From NCBI GenBank assembly GCA_002794785.1, contig NBBA01000005.1, forward strand, positions 1,798,001-1,862,000: 64,000 bases of DNA, in the 5' to 3' direction. A program made the translations under genes and the position numbers. The stretch's first letter is position 1. Every line of letters starts with the position of its first letter. Source of the stretch: Coniferiporia sulphurascens (lineage: Eukaryota; Basidiomycota; Agaricomycetes; Hymenochaetales; Hymenochaetaceae). The notes beneath the pieces were generated by a model. It worked only from the letters and a program-made list of their open reading frames with translations, was not told the DNA's origin and made no database searches. This document shows positions 46,720-59,534 of this stretch, piece by piece.

Positions 46720-47122
46720 CTCCAGGTTCTACAGACTTTAGACGCATATAACCATTTGCGCTGCGATGATTAACGGTATTTCGATACCAAGGGCCTCGGC
46801 AATCCCATTGGTTCCTGAGCATTCCAGTCTGCAGATAGGCAACTACGTATTGGATATGTAGAAGACGTGAAAGCGATAACCGAAGTAGAAGTAACTGATA
46901 GGGGAAAGAGTTCAAGTAAGGGGAAGGTTATTGAGTACGTGCAGATTATATGTATATTTACTTTACAAATGAAGTATAAAAAGAGATGAGTCGCATATGT
47001 CTAAACAGCAAGCAAGAGATACAGCAATAAAGAATTGAACCTAATGAGATGAGATGTCCTGCAAATAGTAGACGTTGAGATACGATGGAACGAAGGTAAG
47101 AGAAAATAATGAGAACGATGAG
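46720..47122. other. Convergent intergenic spacer, STRIP / GAR-domain gene
   Basis: 403 bp with AATAAA at 47026-47031 on the + strand as a candidate polyA signal for the STRIP gene. No gene seen. Confidence 0.4.
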
Positions 47123-50100
47123 TCATGGTCGCCAGACAGTCTTAGGTGGAGCACTAGATGTGGCACCTCTTGGTCGCATAGAGGAGCTTTTCGAAGGCCC
47201 ACTTGGTCCAGTCGAAAGCGCGATCGATGACAACGAAAGCTCAGATAAGTCAGCGTCTGCACGTCGCATGAATTGAAGAGGTGTCAATGGAGAACCCCTG
47301 GGTGACTGCGATTGTATCGCTTGTACTTGAGTGCCATCCGGTGTAGAGAGTGCGAATGAAGGAAGGGATGGGCCAAGGGAGTCGGGAGAACCGGGAGACC
47401 TGGTGGAAACACTCCCCTCCTCGCCGGCATTACGTAGAGTTGATGCATTAATCCATCGCTCCCTGGATCCAGGTCGCGGCGGAGACTCCGGGATTAGTCG
47501 GAATAAATCCGCAAAATGATCCTTTATAAATCTGGACAGGATGGTATAAACAAAAAATTTTTGAGGACACCGGTAGGGTCACTTGCCTTGAAAGCTCCGC
47601 CCACCCACCTCCAACTCGTACCATCACTGTCTGGCTCTGTAATATCCGACAAAAACATAGCTTAGGTTCCCCTCCACCAATCCAATATTTCCCGCTCTTA
47701 TCCTTCCAAGTTTCGGCGACAACTTCCACATTAATATCCACAGGTAGACTGTTGATGACGTCTCCCACTGCCACGTCCAACTTATTCCTTGGGTTGGCTA
47801 CGTACTTCTTCGATTTCTTTTGCCCAACTTTTTCCGGCGTCGCCGCTCTCGGGAAGGAACCAAAAGACTGTCTCGGGGCTCTGGACCATGTTCCTCGAGG
47901 ATTTGGAATTGTTGGGCTGCCAACCCGCGATGTCTCGGAGAGTGCTGAGGACATTCTTCTCTTCATTGGACCAGGAGGAATGTGTGGTCTGCCTGACACA
48001 CCGGACGATGTTATTGACGACACACTAGTTGTCCTCTGCCGCGAAGCGAATGTAGAACTGTACAGCGATTTGGAGGCAGGAGGCGGGATGGGGACAGTCG
48101 GTGGACTCATCGGTCCAGAAACCGAACGTGCATTATGTGATCTCGAAATCGATAGTCTGGGCTTGGAAGAAGAGTTTTGCGGCTGCTTTGCGGAGTCGGC
48201 GGATGAAGAAGACACCGTCCTCCTCTGTTGCGATGAAGGAACCAAGAAACCATCGCGACCGCTAACGGAAAGGTTGGAATACTTGTTTCGCTTTGTATTT
48301 GAAGTTCTGACACTGCTCACTGAAGCGCTACTGTTTCTCCCCGAGCTATAGGCACTAACACTCCCGGGACAAGAAAGGCGGCCATTGATCTTCTCCAAAG
48401 CCATCTCCATCAGTTCTTCCCAAGTCTGTTTCAGCCTATTATACTCGGCTGTCGCTCTAGGGTCGTCTGCGACTGGCCCAAATTGTTCGCTCATGTCGCC
48501 AACAATACCCTTGGTATATGACATCTTTTCAGATAATCGTTCCCCCGGTGACATTGACAAGGCAGACGTCCCAGCTGCGCCATTCTCTTTTTGTGATGGA
48601 GTTGAATAATTATCAATATGATCCAAAAATTCACTGAATGCTAAGTCGCAAAGGATTATCGAAGAAGATAACCGGGCGAGCTGCTGGATGCGGCAAACGA
48701 GCTCACGAGAAGCTTCCACTTCCAAACGTAAGGAACGTAGTTCGGTATCCGCTGCAGCATTCTGCGCCGATACTGGAAGTTGTGCCGCCTCCTCCTCCAC
48801 AGATGTAAAGGAAACTGACAGAGCATGTGCTGTCTCCGAAGTGGGCAAGGATGCACTTGCCGCGTGGCGAATGGAAGCTCCGGATGGTCGAACTACAGCA
48901 TTAAGGCCGATTGATTTAAGCCGCCTTCGTAATGATCGTATATGAGCAATCAAATCTGTACTTTCTCTGTCGATTGTTCGGCGGACAGGAGTGCGGGGAC
49001 CGAATACGTCTGCAGTGAAGTGTTAGATTGTTTACAAAACTCGCTAGATAGGGAGTCTCGATTCACCTTCTTCAATAGACCCTACATTTTCTTGTGCACC
49101 ATGCTTATTGGCGTCCTTTTCCGAAGTTCGTACCTCACCACGTTCCTCTGCGAGTCTTTCTTCTGTGAGTCTTCGACTGTCGTTCTCATCGTTACGAAGC
49201 TTAGCAGATTCGTCGAGTTCCTCCCGTCTGTCTTCCGTTCCGGCAGCTTCTTTCACGTTCCCAGCTTTGTCAATCAATTTGGCAATTTCGATCTGCTCAG
49301 CTTGAGTCACTTCGGATTTTAAAGTTTCTATCTTTCCAAAGATCCGATGTAACTGCAGGTCGGCTTCATCAAGAGCGGAAGTACGAGCACTGAGCACACC
49401 CAAGTTCGTGACGTCGTCTTGAACACCAGGAAAGGAACGCATCCGTGCAATACTTTGGCGCGTGTCGGAGATTGACTGTCCAACCCGAGACGCGTCAGTC
49501 CCCATAACTGCATCGATCCAAATCCTTAACGAAGTCAGTACCGATGGATCATTGGCAGACAATATTGAAGGGGCACCACGTGTATTACTAAAGATCAGAG
49601 ATTGGTCCTCTAACTGTTTCTCGAGATTGCGAATATCCTCACGTAGCCCAGCGAGTAGCACGTCCACATCACGTGCCGTCTTGTAGAACACGTAGGAAGA
49701 CCTTTTGTAATCTAACGACTTCATCCCACCGGATAAACGCATTGTGTATGCATTTGAATCGCCTCGTACGACCCTGTCGACGGCTGCGGGATCAAAGGGC
49801 AAACGCAAAGCTAGGGTCTCGGTGGCCCTCTTGGATGAAGATACGTTAGGAGATGAAACGCTCCGCGAAATAAGAGGGACGCGGGTCGGCAAAGATTCTA
49901 CGAGTGCCTTGACGTCAGCCTGCACTTCATCTGCACTTTTGGCAAGTGTTGACTCTCTCGCGTCCATGTCGCAGCCCAGACTGAGAGCTGGCCATTCCGA
50001 GCTGGAGTCCGGTTTTTTAAGCATGAGAATGAAATATTCGTCGTATCGGACCTTTGTGTCCTCTATGCGACTTTCGAGCGCATGCACCTCCTCTCGAACG

Positions 50101-52358
50101 CACTCCATAGCTGACGTTTGTCGTTGAACATCAAGCCACAAACTGTTCATACTCCGCGCATCACTGATGAACGTCTCAATAGACTTTCGTCTCGTGTCCA
50201 CATATTCGTAGAGAGTCTGTGGGATTATCATACTTAAGAGGTCCAATGGCAAGGTAATATCTTGTGTGTGTTGTCCCTGCAGGACAAGGAGTTGCTCCTC
50301 TATCTCATCCGGAGTAGGAGGATCAGCAGGTAAGACTGGTCTTGGGCTTTCAGGCGTAGGAGGCGTCATTTCTCCGCCTATTTGCTGTCTCCATCTATGT
50401 CTTGCGAGGGCATCTCTAAGTTCAGCCATTATTAATTCCAGGCGTCTGGTGAGATCATCCATGGACAACCACACACGCTTGACGTTTCGCAACTTCGAGA
50501 CAGCTACGGATACATCGTCTCTGACCTTGACGGCTGTGTCAAGGTGGGCCTCCAGATCGAGAACCTCCCCCAAAAAAGAAGACCTATATGCATCCTCGAT
50601 TCCCGAGTTCGCCAAACGTAAAGTGGCCAACCGAGCCCGTTTAACCAATTTCAAAGCCATCTGCTCGCCTTGCAAAGCTTCTTCAACCAGAGAAGGAAGC
50701 ATCGCCAAATATGCCGATGACCGAAGAGGTTCAACACAGGAATGATGAGACAGATCAGGCGGCGATCCGTCGCCATCATCCGCTTGGAATCCATCACGTA
50801 GTCGATGTGTCGTTGATATTAGCTTTGCGCTAAGTTCAGAAAGCTCCTTGCGCATGTCCTCAGCCGATTCGATCGCATCACAGTTCGCACGATACAGCGA
50901 GACAAGATTATTAGCCTCTGAAGCAAGGTTACGAGCAGTATTGAGTTCAGATGATAATAACCGAACAAGATCGGTGTTGAATGTAGACTGATCTGAAAAA
51001 AGAGGATGTGTCGGAAGAGGAAAAACAGTCGATGACGAGGCAGGGTCTGTCCTAGCGAGAATCCGCTTTGTCAAGGCGTGAAGGCGCGCGCTAAACGATG
51101 CTTCATTCCGACGGATGGGGTGCTGTTTCGAAGCTCGGTTGATATCATCAATGAGAGTCTGCGCAGCAGAGCTGTCCTTCCGTGTTTCAACGTAGAATTC
51201 GTCAGCTCTAAGTATCTTGTCAGTCTCTCGGTAAATGGTACGAAACGAGCAAATGGTCAGATAAAGTCCTCACTTTTTCCATTGCATTACGGCGGCCATA
51301 AGAAACTTGCCTACAGATGCTATATGATTTGCACACAGCTCCTCCACTTTGTCCTGCTCATCCAATATGAAGTCAGGCACACGCTCGCGGCTATCGTCAA
51401 TAAGCTTGTCTAAAGCCTTGCCTGCAGCGGTGACTGGACCGTGTCGCAACGAGGTAATTTTACTGGAAATCTGGGCAGCATCCCGGGACAATTCCTCGGC
51501 CAATCTGAAGCGGGCGCTGCGAGAAAAGTCCTCAGCGACTTCGATGGCTTTAAGCCCCGAAGATAATCCTGTGGTACCCGTGAACAAACTGACGCCATCA
51601 CTCCCATAAACTCCGGGGCTCCACTTCGCACGAACATCGAGGAATGTCCGTGATTCGGCCAGAATCTCCGACCGAACAGAATACGCCTTCGCACAATGAT
51701 CCTCCCAGGTCAAACGCAAACCAAGTAAATCCAATTGCTCGGAGCGGCTGCGCAGAAGATGAAACAGCTTGTCAAGAGCGAACAATGTAGATAGTGTAAT
51801 TTCAATCAGGTCTGTATCTTCGGAAGACAGATTTCTCTGAGTGACAGCTTCGCGGTGGCCAGTATGTCAGGGCTTTCTGTCAGTGGACTGAAATAATAAT
51901 TAAATACCTTTACTTAGTTTCTTAAGCTTTTTTAGATCTCCTGAATCAAACATTTCCATCTCCTTCTCAATTCTGTCATGCTCAATGAGCCAGTCATCGA
52001 GCTGGGCACGTGTGGCTAGTACGGGATTTTGGCCATGGCCTTGCGAAGGCTCCTGCACGCCCGCAAACACCTCGACCGAGGGAAGACTTTCGAGATACTG
52101 AGAGTATGTTTTCAATATGAGGATATGCATGCATTGTTGTGTCAGGCTCACTTGTATTTTTTGTTCTATCCACTCTTTGCGTTCAATAAACGCTTGCAGC
52201 TCGATAACTTCGTGCGTTTCCAGAGCCTGCTCGGCTTCCTCCTTTCCCCCAGAAGTCAAAGCAGCCTGATCAGCAGGAGAAGATGCGCGTTCGAGCTGGA
52301 TGTCTGCAGGAGCGCCCGGCTCCTCCTGACCCTGAAGGAAAACAGTGGGGGACGCCAT
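47123..52358 (-). CDS. Giant coiled-coil protein with GAS2-related (GAR) domain (1,647 aa)
   Basis: Six exons: 52152-52358, 51908-52097, 51274-51847, 49067-51207, 47587-49009 and 47123-47531. Residues 1-1100 are mostly long alpha helices, reminiscent of spectrin-like or kinetochore/spindle rods (DTDLIEITLSTLFALDK, LRLTWEDHCAKAYSVRS, FVDAL-type repeats). A Ser/Thr/Pro/Arg-rich region follows (1240-1430), then a GAR domain: KKYVANPRNKLDVAVGDVI, VEVVAETWKDKSGKYWIGGG, CFCRILQSQTVMVRVGGGW and RFIKDHFADLF. GAR domains bind microtubules in GAS2 and spectraplakins, so microtubule-cortex linkage is a reasonable guess. No actin-binding CH pair is present. The last intron is GC-AG, consensus AAG|GCAAGT. 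The tail is disordered. Confidence 0.87.
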
Positions 52359-52835
52359 ATGTAGTCGTGAAGTCGTGACGAGGAAGCCCGAGGCAGATAC
52401 ACGATTAAACTAAATCATTCCTTGCCCCAGGTGAACGTGTGTCGCGCGACTTCAGAACTAATAGTAGGACAATAACACCGATAGGCAGCGTGTGAGGTCT
52501 CCAGGACGGCAAGAGGAATTGCCACAGCTTCGGGGCCCGACGGAAGGCAGTGCACTGCCAGTTGCACTTCACGCAACGTCAGAGTTCGTGTGCTTTGTCA
52601 GCACCACGAACTTGACGACAGAAAGTTTAACTCCCGTTGCCTGGTAACTTCACATGTCTACGTCTGTATTCAGCAAAAAATAGATCGTGCTTTTTTTCTT
52701 CTACAGATACAGTCATTGGGTTACAAACAAACTATGCCAGTATGACATAGCCTCGCTCGGTAGGTACTATACATAACATATTGATGTATGCTTAAGAAAT
52801 AAGAGCAGGTGCTATAATATATGTATTATACAAAA
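52359..52835. other. Tandem intergenic spacer, DPH1 3' flank / GAR gene promoter
   Basis: 477 bp, no coding signal; the stretch 52790-52840 is AT-rich (ATAATATATGTATTATAC) and contains an imperfect palindrome near the DPH1 stop, perhaps part of its 3' end signal. Confidence 0.4.
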
Positions 52836-54627
52836 TCAATCAATTGCCCCTTTGGCCCGCGAAACAGCCCACGGGCTATCCGCTGCATAGAAATTCATTG
52901 GATATATATCAAGTTTTTCATCTTCGTGAAAGTGTGAATTATCAATGAACGCCCTGCCCTTCGTTTTCCAGCCGGGCAGCTTCCCAACAGCCACAGCGGC
53001 TTCATATGGACTAAGCAGGGGTTTGTCAAACGCGTACCCCCAGTCTATCGACAGCCGCGGACATGATGTCTGCACAAAGGTAGATATGTGTGGGTTAAAC
53101 AAGGCCAGCTTTGCGGGTGACAACTCCGAAAGAAGGATAGGAACATAAGGTATCGGAGTGCGTGCCTGGTGCAGCTGCCTAGTAATTGCCTAGTGAAATT
53201 GGTCATTATCCTCTAAAATCCAAGAGTCTTAAGCGAGGGTCACCTGAAGTTGCTTGAAACTGCCCTGCCGACCCAGCGTCCCCAGAAGTACTCCCCACGC
53301 ACGATATTCGGGGAGGCAATTGGGCTGAATTTCCTTCGTGGTCCCGGCGTTGGTGTTCGACGATTGCTCAATGGTTAGCCGTGCCTTTTGTACTGCGTCA
53401 CCCCTAACAGACTTCATCTCCTCGTGATCGTATCGTTCTCTAGTGAGCTTCTTTGAGTATGGATCGTAGCGGAAAGCAGGGACAGATGGATTGGCTATCA
53501 TGATTGACTCGAGGTGAAAGCGCCCGTCACCAAGGTAGCTGACGAGAAGAAAAAGGATAAGAACATGGTACAATTGATATGTGATTCACTGACAGAATCG
53601 CGTCCACGTCCTGCAGAGTCGGAGCTGTACAGCCGAGGATCTCTCCAGGAGAGAGAGGTTTTGATCTAGGTATTATAGCTTCATATCTACCCGTCCAGAG
53701 CTTCGTTGATTGTTTATTTAAAACGTCGGGTCGAGAATCAGATACAGGAGCTGAGATGTCGACAGACAAATCATCTTTGAGCCTCTGAAGAGCCGCGGCA
53801 AACTGTATGGTCGAAACTAATGCCAAGCGAGTAGGCTGGTGAGTACTTTGCAGTGATTTTTGCACTAGTGAGTCCGTTACGTGGTCTAGAGAAGGGCTCT
53901 CTATGCGCAGGTGTTTACTGACACCTATCGCAGTCCCGACTGGCAGACAGCTCCGAACTCCTTCAGATGAGAGTAGCTGATCCGCAAAATTTTCTCGGTC
54001 GTCGGGAAAATTTAGGCGCACTGTCTCGACAACGTGACGAGAATCAATCCCAATCTCAACAAAAATATATAACGTTTTAATAGTCGTTGTGTCAATTGGA
54101 ACTAAAGAAGGTCTTTTTGAGAAAAATAGACAAATTAAAGAAAAGACGAGGTATTCACCGAGACAACTGTGGCCGTAATGTACGAGCATATCACATCCGA
54201 GCGCGACAGCAGTGTAGTCGTCAATACAACATGCGCCATAAGTGACATCGCCCATTATCACCGTCAGGGCGATGGTAAACCTAGAAGAGACCTTTACAAT
54301 ATATCCAACGTTCAGACAGTTTCAGATTGCTCACCGTTCGATGATGTCCGCGATTGTACAGGCGAACATTTGCAACCCTTCCGGCATTTGGAGAGCAACC
54401 ATCTTCGCGTTGTTTTTGCGGACATGATGGATTGTTTTGTGTACTTCGAAAGAATAGTTCGATGGAAGCTGTGAAATGGCTGCATTCAAGTCCACATCTT
54501 CAAGGATGTCCACGGGGATCTGATTGATAATTCCCGGAGAGCCAGTTTTCGACGGTACTGCGGTATTCCGACCGATGAACCGTTTCCTAGGTCTGGACGC
54601 AGTTTTGACAGCCGAATTATCCGCCAT
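52836..54627 (-). CDS. DPH1: Diphthamide biosynthesis protein 1 (523 aa)
   Basis: Five exons: 54335-54627, 54159-54280, 53594-54101, 53244-53538 and 52836-53189. With Dph2 it is the radical 3-amino-3-carboxypropyl transferase that starts diphthamide on EF2. Seen: [103 protein letters not shown], and [19 protein letters not shown]. The three Fe-S cysteines are accounted for by YGACC, LGCTAP and TSCPR. It is divergent to the NPC1 gene. Confidence 0.96.
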
Positions 54628-54894
54628 AACCAGCAGTTGAATTTTGAGGGTTCAGATACGGAGCGAGTCCTTGGCGGTGGTGTATATGCACCTGTACTAC
54701 ATATGGGCGGAGGACGCGCGACAACGGTGACGTAATCGGAACAAACGCGTTGACTTCAATAAGTAGTTCATTCTGGGACTAGTACTTCTCCTAAGCCTTT
54801 CGCAAGCTGCGTCACTACAACGACTTCCGAGCTGGCTTCAAGCCGTGGAAGGACAGATTAACCGACATTAACTGAAGTGTTTGCGGTACGAGGG

Positions 54895-57800
54895 ATGACT
54901 GAACCGGGACACTGCGCGATACGCGGTCACTGCGGCTCAAAGTCTCGTTTTGGGCGAAGTCTACCGTGCCCTTATGACGGTCCAGCATTGGAGGCCAGTA
55001 TTCTTTCTTGACATTGAAGTAACTATCATTCTGATGGTTCTTAAAGTCTGAGGATGACGAGGCACGAGCTTTGTTAGTGGGTGTCTGTGGAGAGCGATTC
55101 GCCGAAGGTCCCGTTTGCTGCACTCAGGACCAAGTTAGTGCCTTGCGAGATAATTTCGAACCGGTCGAAGGTCTCCTCTCCTCTTGCCCTGCTTGCCGCA
55201 ACAATTTTCGGGAGTTCTTCTGCTCGTTTACGTGCTCCCCAAACCAAGGCTCCTTTCTCAACATCACCTCGACGCAGCTCTCCTATGACAATAAAGTCGC
55301 AGTCAAGTCGCTTGACTTCTACGTTGGAGAAACGTATGCCGATGGTTTTTTCGATAGCTGCAAAGAGGTGAAACTTTCCGCTGCTAACGATTATGCCATG
55401 ACATTTATTGGCGGTGGGGCTAAAGACGCGTCGTCTTTCTTGAAGTTTTTGGGAGACGAAAAGGATATCGGAAGCCCTTTTCAAATAGACTTTTCTTACG
55501 AAAGCCCTCAAGAGCTCAAGCCATATGATCCATCACCTCGAAAGTGCTCTGACAATGATCTTCAGAGCCGTTGTACGTGCATGGACTGTTCAGACGTTTG
55601 TCAAGCGTTGCCTCCAGTAATTCCGCCAGGTTCAGGGTCTTCTTGCCACGTTGGAAAGATCTCGTGTTTTTCTTTCATCCTCACAAATCTTTACGGCATC
55701 GTTGTTGTTGGGTGTTTCCTGGCTTACGCCCTCAAAGTTGCAATCCGTAACCGAAGGGACAGAAACTTTGAACGTGCGACTTTACCAGGTGAAGATCCGT
55801 CGGACAACCCCCTTTCACCCCGTTCCCAGGCGCGTAGCTTATTGGGCGCGTCGTCTTTATCCCACGGTGGCGAATATTCGACGGAAATACAGTCTGGGGA
55901 TTCAAGGAATCTTGGTCGGGGTGCATCCCTTCTAGATCCCATCGAGACATTACAGCCACGCCAGTACCGCCTTAACACATATTTACGAAGATTCTTCTAC
56001 CGTACGGGTCTTCTGTGTGCAACGTACCCCTGGCTTACCTTTGCCGTTGTGTTCAGCGCTGTTGGACTACTAAATATCGGTTGGAAGAAATTCGAGATTG
56101 AGACCGATCCTGTGCGATTATGGGTTGCCCCGAACTCGGAGAGCAAGGTTCAGAAGGAATTTTTCGATGAGCATTTCGGGCCTTTCTATAGGCCTCAACA
56201 AATCTTTATAACGTCAATCCCCATGAGCTCGACGCAAGAAACTAGAGATTTAAATAAGTCTCTCAGGAAAAATCTTCCCCCTGTACTATCGTACGAGCAT
56301 TTGAAGTGGTGGTTTGCTGCTGAAGACGATATTCGCTCTCTTCGTTCACCAAGTGGCTACAGCCTATCTGATATCTGTTTTAAGCCGTCCGGACCGGGAA
56401 CGCCATGTGTCGTCCAGTCCATTACGGCTTGGTTTGATTATGACCTGGATGGTTATGAAGAATATTGGAAAGACCGGGTGGTGCAGTGTGCGTCTGCTCC
56501 TGCGGATTGCCTCCCGGATTTCAAACAGCCTCTGGGACCTCAATACGTTTTAGGTGGCCTTCCGAATGACATAGGTGTCGCAGAAGCAGTTGATTACCTT
56601 GGGGCTCGTGCTTTGGTTGTAACCATTGTCGTTGATGACTCCTTGGACTCGGACAAGCAGAATATAGCTATGGAATGGGAACGCACTTTGCGTGAGCGTC
56701 TTCAGTACCTGGCCGAGACCGCCCCGCAAGAAGCAGGGCTGAATATTCACTTTTCCACTGGCGTGTCTCTTGAAGAGGAAATCAATAAAAGTACGAATAC
56801 CGATGTCACAATTGTGATTCTTTCGTATCTTGTGATGTTCGTTTACGTCGCCCTATCCTTGGGGAATAATTCTACGGCGTCAAGCGAAGAAGGCGTATTT
56901 TCTTCAATGACGCACTGGGCAATAAACCTCCCGTACTATTTCAGCAATAAGTTATCAACTTCGTCCGCATCCCTGGACTCCGATGACGAACCTCGTCTAT
57001 ATCCCCGTGTACCGCGCAGTCTCTTTGTGAACTCGAAGTTCACTCTAGGACTCTTTGGGATAACACTAGTAATACTGTCCGTTTCATCGTCTGTCGGCCT
57101 TTTTTCTATCGTAGGCGTCAAAGTCACGCTTATTATTGCTGAAGTCATACCTTTCCTTGTCCTGGCTGTTGGCGTCGACAATGTTTTTATTCTGGTGCAT
57201 GAGCTTGACCGCCAGAATCTTTTACACGGGCCAAATGCGTTGGCCAATCCGCAGAACGTCAGTGTCAATGCGGCTACAGCCGTAACTATGCCTGCCGCGT
57301 CTTCACAGACTAGGCCTTCTCCGTTTTCGTCTTCTCACGATGACTCGGTCGATGCAGTTTCTGTACCTCTTCATTTTACCCCGGAAGAGCGAGTTGCCCG
57401 GGCGCTTGCAAAGATGGGCCCTTCCATTCTCCTAAGTTCGATTACGGAGGTTACAGCTTTTACGCTAGGGGCGTTGGTTCCTATGCCCGCCGTTCGTAAT
57501 TTCGCCTTGTACGCGGCAGGAAGTGTGCTGCTCAATGCCATCCTCCAAACTACGGTATTCATCAGTGCTTTGACCATCGACCTTCACAGGACAGAGGTGA
57601 GCTGAGTTTCGTTTGTTGAGTGTAGTACTCTCACATCTTGATTGTCAGGCGAGCAGGGCCGACTGTTTCCCGTGCGTCAGGTTGCCTCCGCGTATTGCCC
57701 TTTTAGACGGACGTCCCGCGGGTGCTAGCGCTGGGGGAATTGCGAGGTTCATTAGGAGAAGATATGCACCATTCCTGCTGCGACCTATCGTAAAGGGCAC

Positions 57801-59391
57801 CGTACTATTGACTTTCGGGGGATTTTCGTTGGTTCAATTATTTCCATGCAGCACATTGAGTTGGGTCTAGGTGAGTCCTAGCTCTTAACTCATATTAAGA
57901 TAGTTGCGTTAAATAAGTAATTTTCGCAGACCAGCGCCTGGCCCTTCCTTCCGATTCTTATCTTATACCATATTTTGACGCCGTTGAGAACTATTTAGAC
58001 ATCGGCCCACCGGTCTACTTCGTGGCTACGGACACAAACGTTACTGAAAGAGCTAACCAAAAGCATCTATGTGGGAGGTTCACGACATGTGATGGTCTCT
58101 CTCTAGCGAACACATTGGAAGCAGAACGAAAGCGACCTGAGTCTTCTTTCATATCCCAGCCCGCTGCGTCTTGGATTGACGATTTCCTTCATTGGTTAGA
58201 CCCTGCTAATTCATGTTGCCGAGTCAGAAAAGCCAACCCTGATGTATTTTGTAATGCGCGGGATTCGAGTCGCCTCTGCCGGCCTTGTTTTGAGGGACAA
58301 ACGCCAGCATGGAACATAACCATGGATGGTCTACCGGAGGGAGACTCATTTGTGAAGTATTTGCAGCAGTGGATACACTCTCCAGCAAACGAGGAATGCG
58401 CTCTAGGGGGACAGGCCGCCTATTCAACTGCGGTAGCCTTTGACTCTAATGATATCAGTGCTTCTCATTTCAGAACGTTTCACTCCCCACTAAGGACGCA
58501 ATCCGACTTCATCAATTCGCTGAATTCAGCCCGTCGGATTGCAGACGATATTTCCCGGAGGATCGGTGTCTCGGTCTTCCCTTATTCCATCCACTATGTA
58601 TTTTTTGACCAATACGTACACATTGTCGCCGTCACCCAGGAAATTTTGGGTCTCGGACTCGCAGCTGTCCTTATTATTACTGCACTCTTGCTTGGATCCT
58701 GGAGGACGGGGTCAATCGTAACAGGCGCAGTTGCGCTGACTGTGACAAGCGTTATGGGTGCTATGGGCATTTGGGGTATCAGTTTAAATGCGATTAGCCT
58801 TGTGAACCTAGTCATCTCCCTGGGCATTGCAGTGGAATTTTGCTCGCATATTGCTCGAGCCTTTATGGGGGCTGGTACCGGCCTTCCGGTGGATCAGTTC
58901 TCGTTCCAGAAAGAACGGGACGAACGCATGTGGACGGCCCTGGTTGATGTGGGACCTTCAGTGAGTACTCAATCCGACTTGGAGTAAATCCGCTAACGCG
59001 CTCTTTGCGCAAGGTGCTTTCGGGGATTACATTTACCAAACTCATCGGTGTGTCTGTGCTGGCACTGACACGCTCAAGACTATTGGAGGTGAGCTCGCTG
59101 ACCCACTTCGCTGTCATTCTGGCAATATCGAACATCTTTTTTAAACAATAGATTTATTATTTCCGCATGTGGCTTATCCTCATCATTTCCGGAGCGCTAC
59201 ATGGCTTGGTCCTGTTACCAGTCGTCCTTAGTTACGCGGGAGGTCCAGGCTATGCCCTCGAGGACATGGATGAGGAATGGATGAGCACAATCATCCGGCG
59301 CGATTATGAATACACGTCTGTGTCTACTTCCCCTCTACACTTCTCTGATGCTGACTCTCATCGTATAAAGACCGTTCCTTGCAGACGATGA
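54895..59391 (+). CDS. NCR1: NPC1/Ncr1-like sterol transporter with frame deficit
   Basis: Exons seen: 54895-54993, 55047-57596, 57649-57870, 57930-58960, 59014-59088 and 59152-59391, about 1,405 aa. NPC1 extracts sterol from the vacuole/lysosome lumen. The N-terminal Cys-rich domain reads HCAIRGHCGSKSRFGR and PCPYDGPALE, then CGERFAEGPVCCTQDQV. The patched-type sterol-sensing domain has FLVLAVGVDNVFILVHELDR and MGPSILLSSITEVTAF. The last domain ends YYFRMWLILIISGALHG. Three oddities: no in-frame signal-peptide start; a weak GC donor (GAG|GCCAGT) at 54994; and exon 57649-57870 is one base short, so the frame slips in a G5 run at 57817-57821. A predictor would instead splice out 57802-57851, losing one TM helix. 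Confidence 0.85.
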
Positions 59392-59534
59392 TTCTATACA
59401 CAGCGACTGAACCCATATAGTTAATATTCGCAAGAAATGGATTTTGGTAGATACGAGTATACTTAAAGTACGGAACTTAAATAATGAGCGAATGCCGAGC
59501 AATAGCGGGAATTAGCACGAAAATAACTAAGCGA

